DNA of 11,644 nt from Fontimicrobium_A sp034506455 (GTDB lineage Bacteria > Zhuqueibacterota > Zhuqueibacteria > Residuimicrobiales > Krinioviventaceae), in NCBI GenBank assembly GCA_034506455.1, contig JAPDPN010000094.1, positions 1 to 11,644 on the forward strand, read 5' to 3'. Made by a program: the position numbers and the translations under genes. How positions within the stretch are numbered: the first letter of the stretch is position 1; every line of letters begins with the position of its first letter. Below, piece after piece: positions 6,187-11,644 of this stretch. Below the pieces are notes generated by a model, which worked only from the letters and a program-made list of their open reading frames with translations, was not told the origin of the DNA and ran no database searches.

Positions 6187-7526
6187 TTATATGCCGTCCA
6201 ATTCATGCAGGGCAAAAGCATAGGCGCCGACAAAGATTGCTCGTTCCGTTCCCAGTCGCGTCAATCCGACCCCTACCCGCTTTTGCGGATTGTAACGGCA
6301 GGATCGCATAGTTCCTGGGACTTTCACCTCTATACCGGCATCGGAAAGAAAGCTCTCCCGCTGCCTCTCATCTTCCAGATTGAAAACAACAGANNNNNNN
6401 NNNNNNNNNNNNNNNNNNNNNNNNNNNNNNNNNNNNNNNNNNNNNNNNNNNNNNNNNNNNNNNNNNNNNNNNNNNNNNNNNNNNNNNNNNNNNCGACCCC
6501 TACCCGCTTTTGCGGATTGTAACGGCAGGATCGCATAGTTCCTGGGACTTTCACCTCTATACCGGCATCGGAAAGAAAGCTCTCCCGCTGCCTCTCATCT
6601 TCCAGATTGAAAACAACAGATTCGGTGCGGCGAACCCGAAACCCGTCGGCAAGGCGCAGGCTGCCGTTCATCTCTGCAACCGTCGCCGGCAGGAAAAGCG
6701 AAGCGGCGCCGGAAATCCCGCCGCCGATAACAATGAGACCATCGATCAGACTCGAAGCATAAGCGAGCGCATGCCCCAACGCCTCTCCAAAAAGGCGGAA
6801 AGCCTCCAGGGCTGCCTCCCGATCGCCCGGCAGATCGCCGCAGGCAATCGCATAGACATCCCGCGGAGAAGGCGGCGTTGCGTGTTGGGTTCGGCAGCGG
6901 CCCAAGTACAACTTGACGATGCCGCGGATGCTGACGATTTCCTCAGCCGACATATCGGGAAAAAATTTGTTGGGAAAGGTCCATATCTCCGCACCCGCGG
7001 AATTGTCGCCCAAAAACAGCTCGCCTTTACGAACGATTCCGGCGCCAAAGCCGGTGCCGAGCGTCACCCCCAACAGATTCTCATAGCGCTTCGGATTACC
7101 TGCCTCCTGCAACAAGCGATTAACCTCCGGAAGGAAACCGGCGATCGCCTCGCCGTAGGCAAACAGATCGCCGTCGTTGTTGATAAACACCGGCAACCCT
7201 AAAGAGTACTCGAGCATCGGACCTACTGCCACGCCGCCGCGATAACCAGGCAGATTGACCAAATCGCCAATGACGCCGTTTTCGTAATCCGCCGGACCTG
7301 GAAAGGCAAAACTGACGGCAACCGGAGGCTTAGGCAGATGGTTAAGAATCTGCGTAAACCCCTCGCGTAATGTCTGCAGGCTTTGTTCCAACCATCGACC
7401 CTTGGAGGGATATCGAATAGGATCGACGATGAGCCGATTCCCCTGCACGGCAGAAAAAACAAAATTCGTTCCTCCGGCATCCAGAGTCATTACAATTCTT
7501 TCGTCATGTTCGTAAAGCAAATCCAT
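6187..7526 (-). CDS. ROK-family sugar kinase-like protein, broken by assembly gap
   Basis: The gene spans gap 2 and the 127-bp duplication. Removing the N run and one copy gives a continuous frame of 370 residues ending at TAA 6187-6189; the restored C-terminus, LTRLGTERAIFVGAYAF, is the expected last ROK helix. Features: phosphate-binding DAGGTN (16-21), FAFPGPAD (73-80), INNDGDLFAYGEA (115-127) with the catalytic Asp of the ND pair, GTGFGAGIV (157-165), and VIGGGISGA (266-274). The usual ROK ExGH and Cys-rich zinc motif is absent; the equivalent stretch reads AGAEIWTFPNK then EEIVSIRG, so it is an atypical subgroup. There is no N-terminal helix-turn-helix, which argues for a kinase rather than a repressor. 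GGAG directly abuts ATG 7526 (zero spacing), so TTG 7520 (6-nt spacing, 368 residues) may be the real start. ATP-dependent phosphorylation of a hexose or amino sugar is likely; the substrate is unknown. Confidence 0.9.
6267..6393. repeat. 127-bp direct repeat, left copy (assembly artefact)
   Basis: Identical base for base to 6494-6620. The copy abuts the 100-N gap exactly. It is an unmerged contig-end overlap, not a biological repeat: joining the two copies restores an uninterrupted ROK reading frame. Confidence 0.95.
6394..6493. other. Assembly gap 2 (100 N, spurious)
   Basis: Exactly 100 N placed between two identical 127-bp ends. Because the ends overlap completely, no sequence is likely to be missing; the true genome is probably 227 bp shorter here. 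Confidence 0.95.
6494..6620. repeat. 127-bp direct repeat, right copy
   Basis: Second copy of 6267-6393, inside the ROK coding region. This copy is in frame with the ROK N-terminus; the left copy continues in frame into the ROK C-terminus after merging. Confidence 0.95.
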
Positions 7527-7536
7527 CTCCTTTTTT
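7527..7536 (-). promoter_or_regulatory. ROK ribosome binding site favouring a TTG start
   Basis: AAAAAAGGAG on the minus strand touches ATG 7526 with no spacer but lies 6 nt before TTG at 7520-7518. Good ribosome sites need about 5-9 nt, so the TTG may be used. Confidence 0.5.
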
Positions 7537-7641
7537 CATCAGAAACAAAAAAGAAGTTTCAGGCTGCTGAAGGATAAATTGCTTCTATTTAGCCGCCCTG
7601 CCTTCAAACCTTTATCAAAATAAATCTTCTGTAGGGCGCGA

Positions 7642-9840
7642 TCAGTGCTTTTGTACTACCGCAAGAGCTAAAGCGCCGATGAGGACAAAAACAGCGCAAT
7701 AGAGCGACTTGGTCAATCCGAACAAAGGTATCGTTATTCCGCTCAGCAGGAGGGCTGCAATGCCGCCGCCCAGGACATCCGCTGCATAAAGGCCGCCAAA
7801 GTCGGAGGTTCCGGTAATGCATCTAAATCGAGCACATAAAACGGCAAACGCGGCCCCGCCTGCGCCACCGGCAATCAGAAACAGCAGGAGGGTACCGAAC
7901 AATGAAAAATGCTCCCCTATCCATTCGAGCGCCGGCAAAAGGACAAGGGAAAGGAAAATCATAGAGACCAGAAGCCGTTCCAAAACCGCGCCGACGGCAA
8001 AGTGTCCGCTTTTTTGATTGACAAAAGCTGCAGCCGCGGCCATACCGAGCATAAAAGTCGCATTTAAAACGGCCAGCCAAGCGTAAATGTAGCCAAATTG
8101 AACCTGGAAGGCAAGCATCAATGCCAAATTCATCGCCATAACGGCAAACCCGACCAAGCCGGCGATGAGAATAAATCCGCCGCCTTTTCTACCAAGACAA
8201 AAGCCGAAGACACTGACCAGGAAAAGTGCAAAAAGAAAAAGCAGTGAAAATCGGCGGAAAGAGAGATTTAGGATGGGCTCGACATAACTTTTCCCAGTTG
8301 TGGTTTTGTGCCACAAAATAAAGTCGACGAGGTATTCGGCGGCAAGGTCCAAGTTCAATCCGCGCTCGGAGAGATCGCGGATTCGGCGCAAAAGAGAGAC
8401 GGAACGCAGCGAATCATAGACAACGCTGAACATGGTCGGATGAAAGAAGGTTTGGTGCGGCCCAAGATTTTCATAACGCTCTGCCAAAGAATCGATGGAA
8501 AAAGTAATCGGTGCATGTCGACCTAACAGATAGACTGCTTCGTCACCCGGCAGCAGCGTGAGTTGGGGAAAAAGCGGCTGCAGTCTCCGAAACAAAGTTC
8601 GATGAAAAAGCGCCGCTTCCTCTCCGAGATAATTTTCTCCGGCGGGAATCCGCGGGATTACCAAAATACCGTTTTCTTCCAGGTGTTCTCTTGATGCGGA
8701 AAGAAACTTGGCGCTGAAAAAGCGGCCGGCGGCAGCGGTTGTCGGGGCGCCGACGTTTAGAACGATAATGTCGAACCGTTCCTTATTCTTTTTTAGATAA
8801 CGAAGAGCATCTTGGTAAATCAAGCTGAGCCGAGGATGATCGAGCGCGCGCTGAAATGTAGAATCGGCGTAACTGCGCAGCCACTCAACGGAAGCCCGAT
8901 CGAACTCTAAGGCAGTGACGTAGAGGGAATCGAAGGCTAACAGAGCCTTGGGCAGCCCAGTCAGAAAACCTTCGATAACCAGAACACGGCGCGGCTGCGG
9001 ATGGGCGCAGACGATCGCCGCAGCCAAGGGCTGGGCGGTGAGATCATTGTCAATCGGGGCGACTTTGCCGCCGTTTTTATAGATCCATTTCTCGCCTGCA
9101 AAGTCGACTATGGAGGTTTCGCCGAATAGCGTCGGTCGGCCGGCAAAAAACGTTATTTGCTGCGCAAAAGATCGCCAGTATATACGGCCGGCCGCTTTGT
9201 CCAATCTCCCTGTTCCGCCTGTAACCGCAATGAGCGCCAACAAAAGTCCTGCGAAGAAAAGAAGGCGGCTCTTCAAAAACCATGCAGTACCTAATACGGC
9301 AGCCGTGAAAAGGATTGTCCATAACAGCAGGTTGGAAGCTATAGGCGTTGCCAAACTGAGGAAAATGCCGCAAACGGCGGCTGCGGCAGTCTCCCAGGCA
9401 TAAACCAGCGCCTCAGGCTCGCCCTGTTTTGTAGAATCAGAGGCCGCCAAGAGAGCGAAAGAAACGCCGAAGGACAAACACGGAGGTGCAGTAACCGCGG
9501 CAACGAAAAGGATGGTCTGGAAAAAAGGGATGTATTCACCGTAAGGCACTGCCAAAATGATTCGCGCCAGGCGAAACAAGACGATGCCGACACCACAAAA
9601 TAGCAGCGCGACAAGAAGGAGATAAAAAACGAACTTGAACGACGCATTTTTCTTTAAAAGAGAAAAAACCGGGCCGCTCCCTATGCCGACCCAAAACAGC
9701 CACAGGGCCAAAATGCCGCCGATTAACAGCTCATTGCCGTAAAAGGCCGTCAGCGCAGAACGGAGGAGCAGGGTCTGCGCGCCCAGAGAGGCGGCGCCTA
9801 AAAGAACAGCACCATATTTCGTCTGTGCGGCGGGGGACAT
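7642..9840 (-). CDS. Polytopic membrane protein with degenerate spermidine-synthase-like domain
   Basis: 732 residues, starting at ATG 9840 and ending TGA 7642-7644. The N-terminal half (about 10-210) holds six or seven hydrophobic helices, the first carrying GAASLGAQTLLLRSAL as in other fused membrane/spermidine-synthase proteins. A soluble Rossmann-like domain follows (about 215-480): TSIVDFAGEKWIYKNG resembles the synthase N-terminal strand pair, RVLVIEGF (285-292) stands where GGGDG is expected, LEFD (311-314) and YQDALRYL (342-349) keep acidic residues that contact the cosubstrate, and IIVLNVGAP (358-366) replaces the usual V-D-x-S-D-P. The C-terminal third (about 520-730) adds six or so helices. 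Loss of the catalytic and amine-binding Asp residues argues against polyamine synthesis. Its function is not known to me; such proteins are widespread in uncultured bacteria. No clear ribosome site precedes the ATG. It lies 115 nt upstream of the ROK gene on the same strand. Confidence 0.85.
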   Translation of the reverse strand: MSPAAQTKYGAVLLGAASLGAQTLLLRSALTAFYGNELLIGGILALWLFWVGIGSGPVFSLLKKNASFKFVFYLLLVALLFCGVGIVLFRLARIILAVPYGEYIPFFQTILFVAAVTAPPCLSFGVSFALLAASDSTKQGEPEALVYAWETAAAAVCGIFLSLATPIASNLLLWTILFTAAVLGTAWFLKSRLLFFAGLLLALIAVTGGTGRLDKAAGRIYWRSFAQQITFFAGRPTLFGETSIVDFAGEKWIYKNGGKVAPIDNDLTAQPLAAAIVCAHPQPRRVLVIEGFLTGLPKALLAFDSLYVTALEFDRASVEWLRSYADSTFQRALDHPRLSLIYQDALRYLKKNKERFDIIVLNVGAPTTAAAGRFFSAKFLSASREHLEENGILVIPRIPAGENYLGEEAALFHRTLFRRLQPLFPQLTLLPGDEAVYLLGRHAPITFSIDSLAERYENLGPHQTFFHPTMFSVVYDSLRSVSLLRRIRDLSERGLNLDLAAEYLVDFILWHKTTTGKSYVEPILNLSFRRFSLLFLFALFLVSVFGFCLGRKGGGFILIAGLVGFAVMAMNLALMLAFQVQFGYIYAWLAVLNATFMLGMAAAAAFVNQKSGHFAVGAVLERLLVSMIFLSLVLLPALEWIGEHFSLFGTLLLFLIAGGAGGAAFAVLCARFRCITGTSDFGGLYAADVLGGGIAALLLSGITIPLFGLTKSLYCAVFVLIGALALAVVQKH

Positions 9841-9901
9841 GATTGAGAGACAGCAAAAATAATCTATCTTGAGCGCAGATCTTTAGCGCCTAAACTGTAG
9901 G

Positions 9902-9930
9902 AGTATAACTGGTTTATGGGTAATATTCAA
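9902..9930 (-). promoter_or_regulatory. Predicted sigma70-like promoter of the membrane/spermidine-synthase-like gene
   Basis: Minus-strand TTGAAT (9930-9925), a 17-nt spacer, and TATACT (9907-9902); matches are 4 of 6 and 5 of 6 with ideal spacing. Transcription would begin near 9895, about 55 nt before ATG 9840. It lies in the gap after spoVG, suggesting the gene is transcribed separately from spoVG. Confidence 0.5.
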
Positions 9931-9966
9931 GATAAAATCAGGAGGGAAAAGAAGAGGACAAAAACT

Positions 9967-10284
9967 TTATTCTTCAAAAAAGGCGAACTCTTCTTCTATC
10001 CGGTTGTCCTCATGAGGTTCGAGTTCTTTTTGCTTTAATACACGATAATATTCAGCCAATATCTCGCGCTCCATTTGGTCGCGAAATTCCTTGCTGATGG
10101 GATGAGCAATATCCCGTTGGGTGCCGTCTTCCACTTTGCGTGAAGGCATGCAAAGCAGCAATCCCTTTTTGCTTTGGATGATCTTCAGGCCCTTAACGGA
10201 AAACACATTTTCGAACGTAATGTTGACGAATGCCTTCAACTTGGGCTCTTCTCTGAGCTTGATATTGATCTCTGTAATTCTCAT
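9967..10284 (-). CDS. spoVG: SpoVG family protein
   Basis: 105 residues covering the complete SpoVG fold: MRITEINIKL (beta1), KLKAFVNITFENVFSVKGLKI (two central strands), the invariant MPSRK at 46-50, and RDIAHPISKEFRD, followed by the C-terminal helix and an acidic tail (EEEFAFFEE). Length and motif order match Bacillus and Borrelia SpoVG, which bind DNA or RNA and act as regulators; in Firmicutes the protein also affects septation and sporulation. Nothing here suggests sporulation, so a general nucleic-acid-binding regulatory role is the safer reading. The ribosome site is weak (GGATGATGCGGG before ATG 10284). No clear terminator separates it from the next gene, but a good promoter for that gene lies between them. 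The family call is secure; the targets are unknown. Confidence 0.95.
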   Translation of the reverse strand: MRITEINIKLREEPKLKAFVNITFENVFSVKGLKIIQSKKGLLLCMPSRKVEDGTQRDIAHPISKEFRDQMEREILAEYYRVLKQKELEPHEDNRIEEEFAFFEE

Positions 10285-10424
10285 CCCGCATCATCCAAAA
10301 TTAAAAGTGAGCTGCCGATTATTTCCTCTTTTCAAGCTTTATTTACCGACAATCCTTTGAAATCGCGCAAAGCCTAATTTTAACAAATTTTCAACAAGCG
10401 GCACAGTTTTCCTCAGGAGAAAAC

Positions 10425-10463
10425 AAAAAAGGCAAAGATCTGAAAAATATCTCTGCCTTTTTT
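10425..10463 (-). terminator. Intrinsic terminator after small secreted protein
   Basis: GGCAAAGAT / ATCTCTGCC form a 9-bp stem with one A-C mismatch and a 9-nt loop, flanked by A6 on the left and T6 on the right. It lies 35 nt past the stop of the minus-strand gene at 10498-10884. The remaining sequence to spoVG (10285-10424) is A/T-rich; I saw no gene and no convincing promoter in it. Confidence 0.75.
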
Positions 10464-10497
10464 GCGGAAGGAGCATTTATGATAAAGAAGGAGAGCC

Positions 10498-10884
10498 TTA
10501 TGGGAGAAAAGCAAAATCCTCTCTTTTCTGTGGCGTCATATCAATCGCATAAATGTATACGCCGCCCTTGACGACTCTGCCGCGGCCGTCACAGCCGTCC
10601 CAGTAGAAGGAATGGTCGCCGGCTTCAAATCGGCCGGAGGCGATCGTTTTTACCACTTTTCCCATCGGCGTCTTTACCTGCACCGTCAAATCGGCTGTCT
10701 CTTCTAATCGCAACATTAAGCATTTTTGCTCAGAGAAGGGGTTGCATTCCTCGCTATTGACCACCGTCACGCCTCCGGCGGCATTTTCCACCGTGCACAA
10801 AACCAGCTCTCTTTCTTCGGCCTGCAATGACAAGGCGGCGACAAGCATTCCCAAAAGCAGAGCAGTATTGGAGAGTAATTTCAT
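10498..10884 (-). CDS. Small secreted protein with FlgD-like Ig / sorting-type domain
   Basis: 128 residues. Residues 1-22 are a signal peptide (MKLLSNTALLLGMLVAALSLQA) with a type I cleavage site after LQA. The remainder is one beta-sandwich domain with the features of FlgD Ig-like and T9SS-type sorting domains: ECNPFSEQK (compare YPNPFN), LTVQVKTPMGKVVKTI, EAGDHSFYWDGCDGRGRVV and GGVYIYAIDMT. It therefore resembles the C-terminal 90 residues of the FG-GAP protein in this window but stands alone with no passenger. Several cysteines (C30, C47, C54 and C97 by hand count) could form disulfides after export. GAGG at 10896-10893, 8 nt upstream of ATG 10884, is an acceptable ribosome site. It is divergent from the ECF sigma gene. 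It may be an extracytoplasmic accessory protein or ligand; the function is unknown. Confidence 0.8.
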   Translation of the reverse strand: MKLLSNTALLLGMLVAALSLQAEERELVLCTVENAAGGVTVVNSEECNPFSEQKCLMLRLEETADLTVQVKTPMGKVVKTIASGRFEAGDHSFYWDGCDGRGRVVKGGVYIYAIDMTPQKREDFAFLP

Positions 10885-10964
10885 CTTTTCAACCTCATTG
10901 TTTTCTTTACGATCCTCTTATTACAAATGACGTGCCGAAACTGGCTTTTTTCTTTAATTTTAAA

Positions 10965-10983
10965 AGAGTCGAACCATGACTCT
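10965..10983. promoter_or_regulatory. Inverted repeat AGAGTC-N7-GACTCT in divergent region
   Basis: A perfect 6-bp inverted repeat with a 7-nt centre, flanked by A/T-rich sequence, between the small secreted protein gene and the ECF sigma gene. It could be a dimeric regulator site or a hairpin; no T-run follows directly, so a terminator is unlikely. Confidence 0.3.
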
Positions 10984-11012
10984 ATTAAATTGATTTTTAA
11001 ATATTAAAAACA

Positions 11013-11026
11013 TGCACTTTCGTGCA
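11013..11026. promoter_or_regulatory. Inverted repeat TGCAC-TTTC-GTGCA
   Basis: A perfect 5-bp stem with a 4-nt centre, about 140 nt before the ECF sigma start and about 130 nt before the divergent start. Possible operator or small hairpin; its role is unknown. The rest of 10885-11165 is A/T-rich and holds no gene that I can support. Confidence 0.25.
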
Positions 11027-11113
11027 GAAAATTACTAAAAACCTTTCCCAGAGCTTATCGTATGAGAAAACGGTTGCAATTCGGAAGCAAGTGGCTTAGC
11101 ATGAAACAGGTGT

Positions 11114-11141
11114 GCAAGTTTTTCATGTTTCCGGTGTCTAA
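11114..11141 (+). promoter_or_regulatory. ECF-type promoter-like sequence before the sigma gene
   Basis: GCAAGTT (11114-11120), a 15-nt spacer, and GTCTAA (11136-11141). RpoE-like promoters have GGAACTT, about 15-16 nt, and GTCTAA or TCAAA. The -10 fits fully and the -35 at 5 of 7 positions. Transcription would start about 17 nt before ATG 11166. Autoregulation is common for ECF sigma genes, which makes this plausible. Confidence 0.35.
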
Positions 11142-11165
11142 TAAGCGGAACGAAACGGAAGCCGA

Positions 11166-11644
11166 ATGACCGACGAGGAACTTGTACAAGCGGCAAAAAA
11201 CGGCAACTATGCCGGATTCGATGCTCTTGTCAGGAAATACCAGGATAAAATATTTGGCTTGTGCCTTCATTTTCTGAACGATCGGAACGATGCCGACGAT
11301 GCGGCTCAGGAGGTGTTCATCAAGGCGTACCGTAATTTGAGCCGGTTCAAAGTCAAGTCGCAATTCTCGACCTGGCTCTACCGAATTGCTATTAATCATT
11401 GTCTGAATCAATTACGGGCGCGTCGCCGACGAAAGATGCTGACCCTTTTCTCGCGGCTTAAAGCTACGGAAAAGCTGTATCTGTTGGAAACTGCAGGCAG
11501 TGAAGATCCGCAGATGCGCATGGAGCAGTCAGATATCGAGCAAAAAGTGGCAAAAGCGATCGAGCGCCTTCCGGACGATCAGAGAACAGCTCTAATTCTA
11601 CATCGTTACGAAGGATTGAGTTATCAGGAAATCGCCGGCGTTAT
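11166..11644 (+). CDS. ECF RNA polymerase sigma factor (sigma-70 family), 3' partial
   Basis: 159 codons are visible from ATG 11166, running off the window. Region 2 is clear: FDALVRKYQDKIFGLCLHFL, then NDADDAAQEVFIKAYRNLSRF (core polymerase and -10 recognition), then FSTWLYRIAINHCLNQLRARRRRK, the classic ECF motif. After a linker of about 45 residues, region 4 begins with IERLPDDQRTALILHRYEGLSYQEIAGV, the start of the helix-turn-helix that reads the -35. Region 3 is absent, as expected for ECF factors. GGAAG at 11157-11161 is a ribosome site with only 4 nt spacing. ECF factors usually switch on envelope or stress genes under control of an anti-sigma factor, which would be expected just downstream, outside the window. 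The divergent secreted protein may be a target. Only the last helix or so is missing. Confidence 0.95.
   Translation, partial: MTDEELVQAAKNGNYAGFDALVRKYQDKIFGLCLHFLNDRNDADDAAQEVFIKAYRNLSRFKVKSQFSTWLYRIAINHCLNQLRARRRRKMLTLFSRLKATEKLYLLETAGSEDPQMRMEQSDIEQKVAKAIERLPDDQRTALILHRYEGLSYQEIAGV

Noticed and set aside
5028..6311. Long open frame of 427 codons on the plus strand
   Set aside because: It is antisense to the symporter, whose protein matches SSS signatures. The plus-strand product is rich in His, Gly and Lys with no recognisable domain, as expected for a shadow frame.
6330..6393. C-terminal tail of the ROK frame beyond gap 2
   Set aside because: It is the duplicated 127-bp segment read in the wrong frame because of the 100-N placeholder.
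6267..6620. Biological direct repeat or mobile element target duplication
   Set aside because: Perfect identity, abutment to exactly 100 N, length equal to a common assembler k-mer, and restoration of a gene on merging all point to an assembly artefact.
7558..7638. Possible terminators between the spermidine-synthase-like gene and ROK (TTCAG-N4-CTGAA and CGCCCT...AGGGCG)
   Set aside because: Stems are only 5-6 bp, one has a 33-nt loop, and neither is followed by a proper T-run on the right strand.
11055..11411. 118-codon minus-strand frame
   Set aside because: Antisense to the start of the ECF sigma factor and its leader; no domain recognised.
1..11644. CRISPR array, tRNA, rRNA, insertion sequence, toxin-antitoxin or phage genes
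   Set aside because: No regularly spaced repeats, cloverleaf pattern, transposase motif or phage-type protein was recognised when reading both strands by eye.

Overview
The window looks like a metagenome-assembled scaffold from an uncultured bacterium of the FCB superphylum (a KSB1- or Calditrichota-like lineage). The evidence is two long secreted proteins ending in YPNPFN-type C-terminal sorting domains, a third small secreted protein with the same fold, a fused membrane/spermidine-synthase-like protein, SpoVG, and a Na+/solute symporter followed by very small membrane proteins. The lineage is an inference; there is no marker gene here. Two runs of exactly 100 N (3135-3234 and 6394-6493) are scaffold-gap placeholders, and both distort the apparent genes.

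Layout. (1) 1-359, plus strand: the 3' end of a secreted protein with a sorting domain. (2) 455-488: a hairpin terminator shared with the convergent gene. (3) 516-3134, minus: a secreted seven-bladed FG-GAP beta-propeller protein whose 5' end is lost in gap 1. (4) 3235-6062, minus: a tight cluster transcribed in the order SSS symporter (6062-4440), 96-aa membrane protein, 51-aa membrane protein, 53-aa membrane protein and universal stress protein (truncated by gap 1). A sigma70-like promoter with an overlapping palindrome is proposed upstream at 6127-6154. (5) 6187-7526, minus: a ROK-family sugar kinase-like gene interrupted by gap 2. The gap is flanked by an exact 127-bp duplication, so it is an unmerged contig overlap; collapsing it restores one intact 370-codon gene. 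(6) 7642-9840, minus: a polytopic membrane protein with a central spermidine-synthase-like domain. (7) 9967-10284, minus: spoVG. (8) 10498-10884, minus: a small secreted FlgD-like Ig-domain protein with a terminator at 10425-10463. (9) 11166-11644, plus: an ECF sigma factor running off the window, divergent from the small secreted protein.

How the genes may work together. The symporter cluster is the most coherent unit: a Na+-coupled transporter, three small membrane proteins with strong ribosome binding sites, and a stress-protein-like soluble subunit, next to a ROK kinase that could phosphorylate an imported sugar. The substrate cannot be told from sequence. The secreted propeller and the partial upstream protein are probably surface or exported proteins using a type IX-like or related C-terminal signal. 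No CRISPR array, tRNA, rRNA, insertion sequence or phage gene was seen. The strongest leads are the cluster of small membrane proteins around the symporter and the free-standing sorting-domain-like secreted protein; neither amounts to a proven new system.
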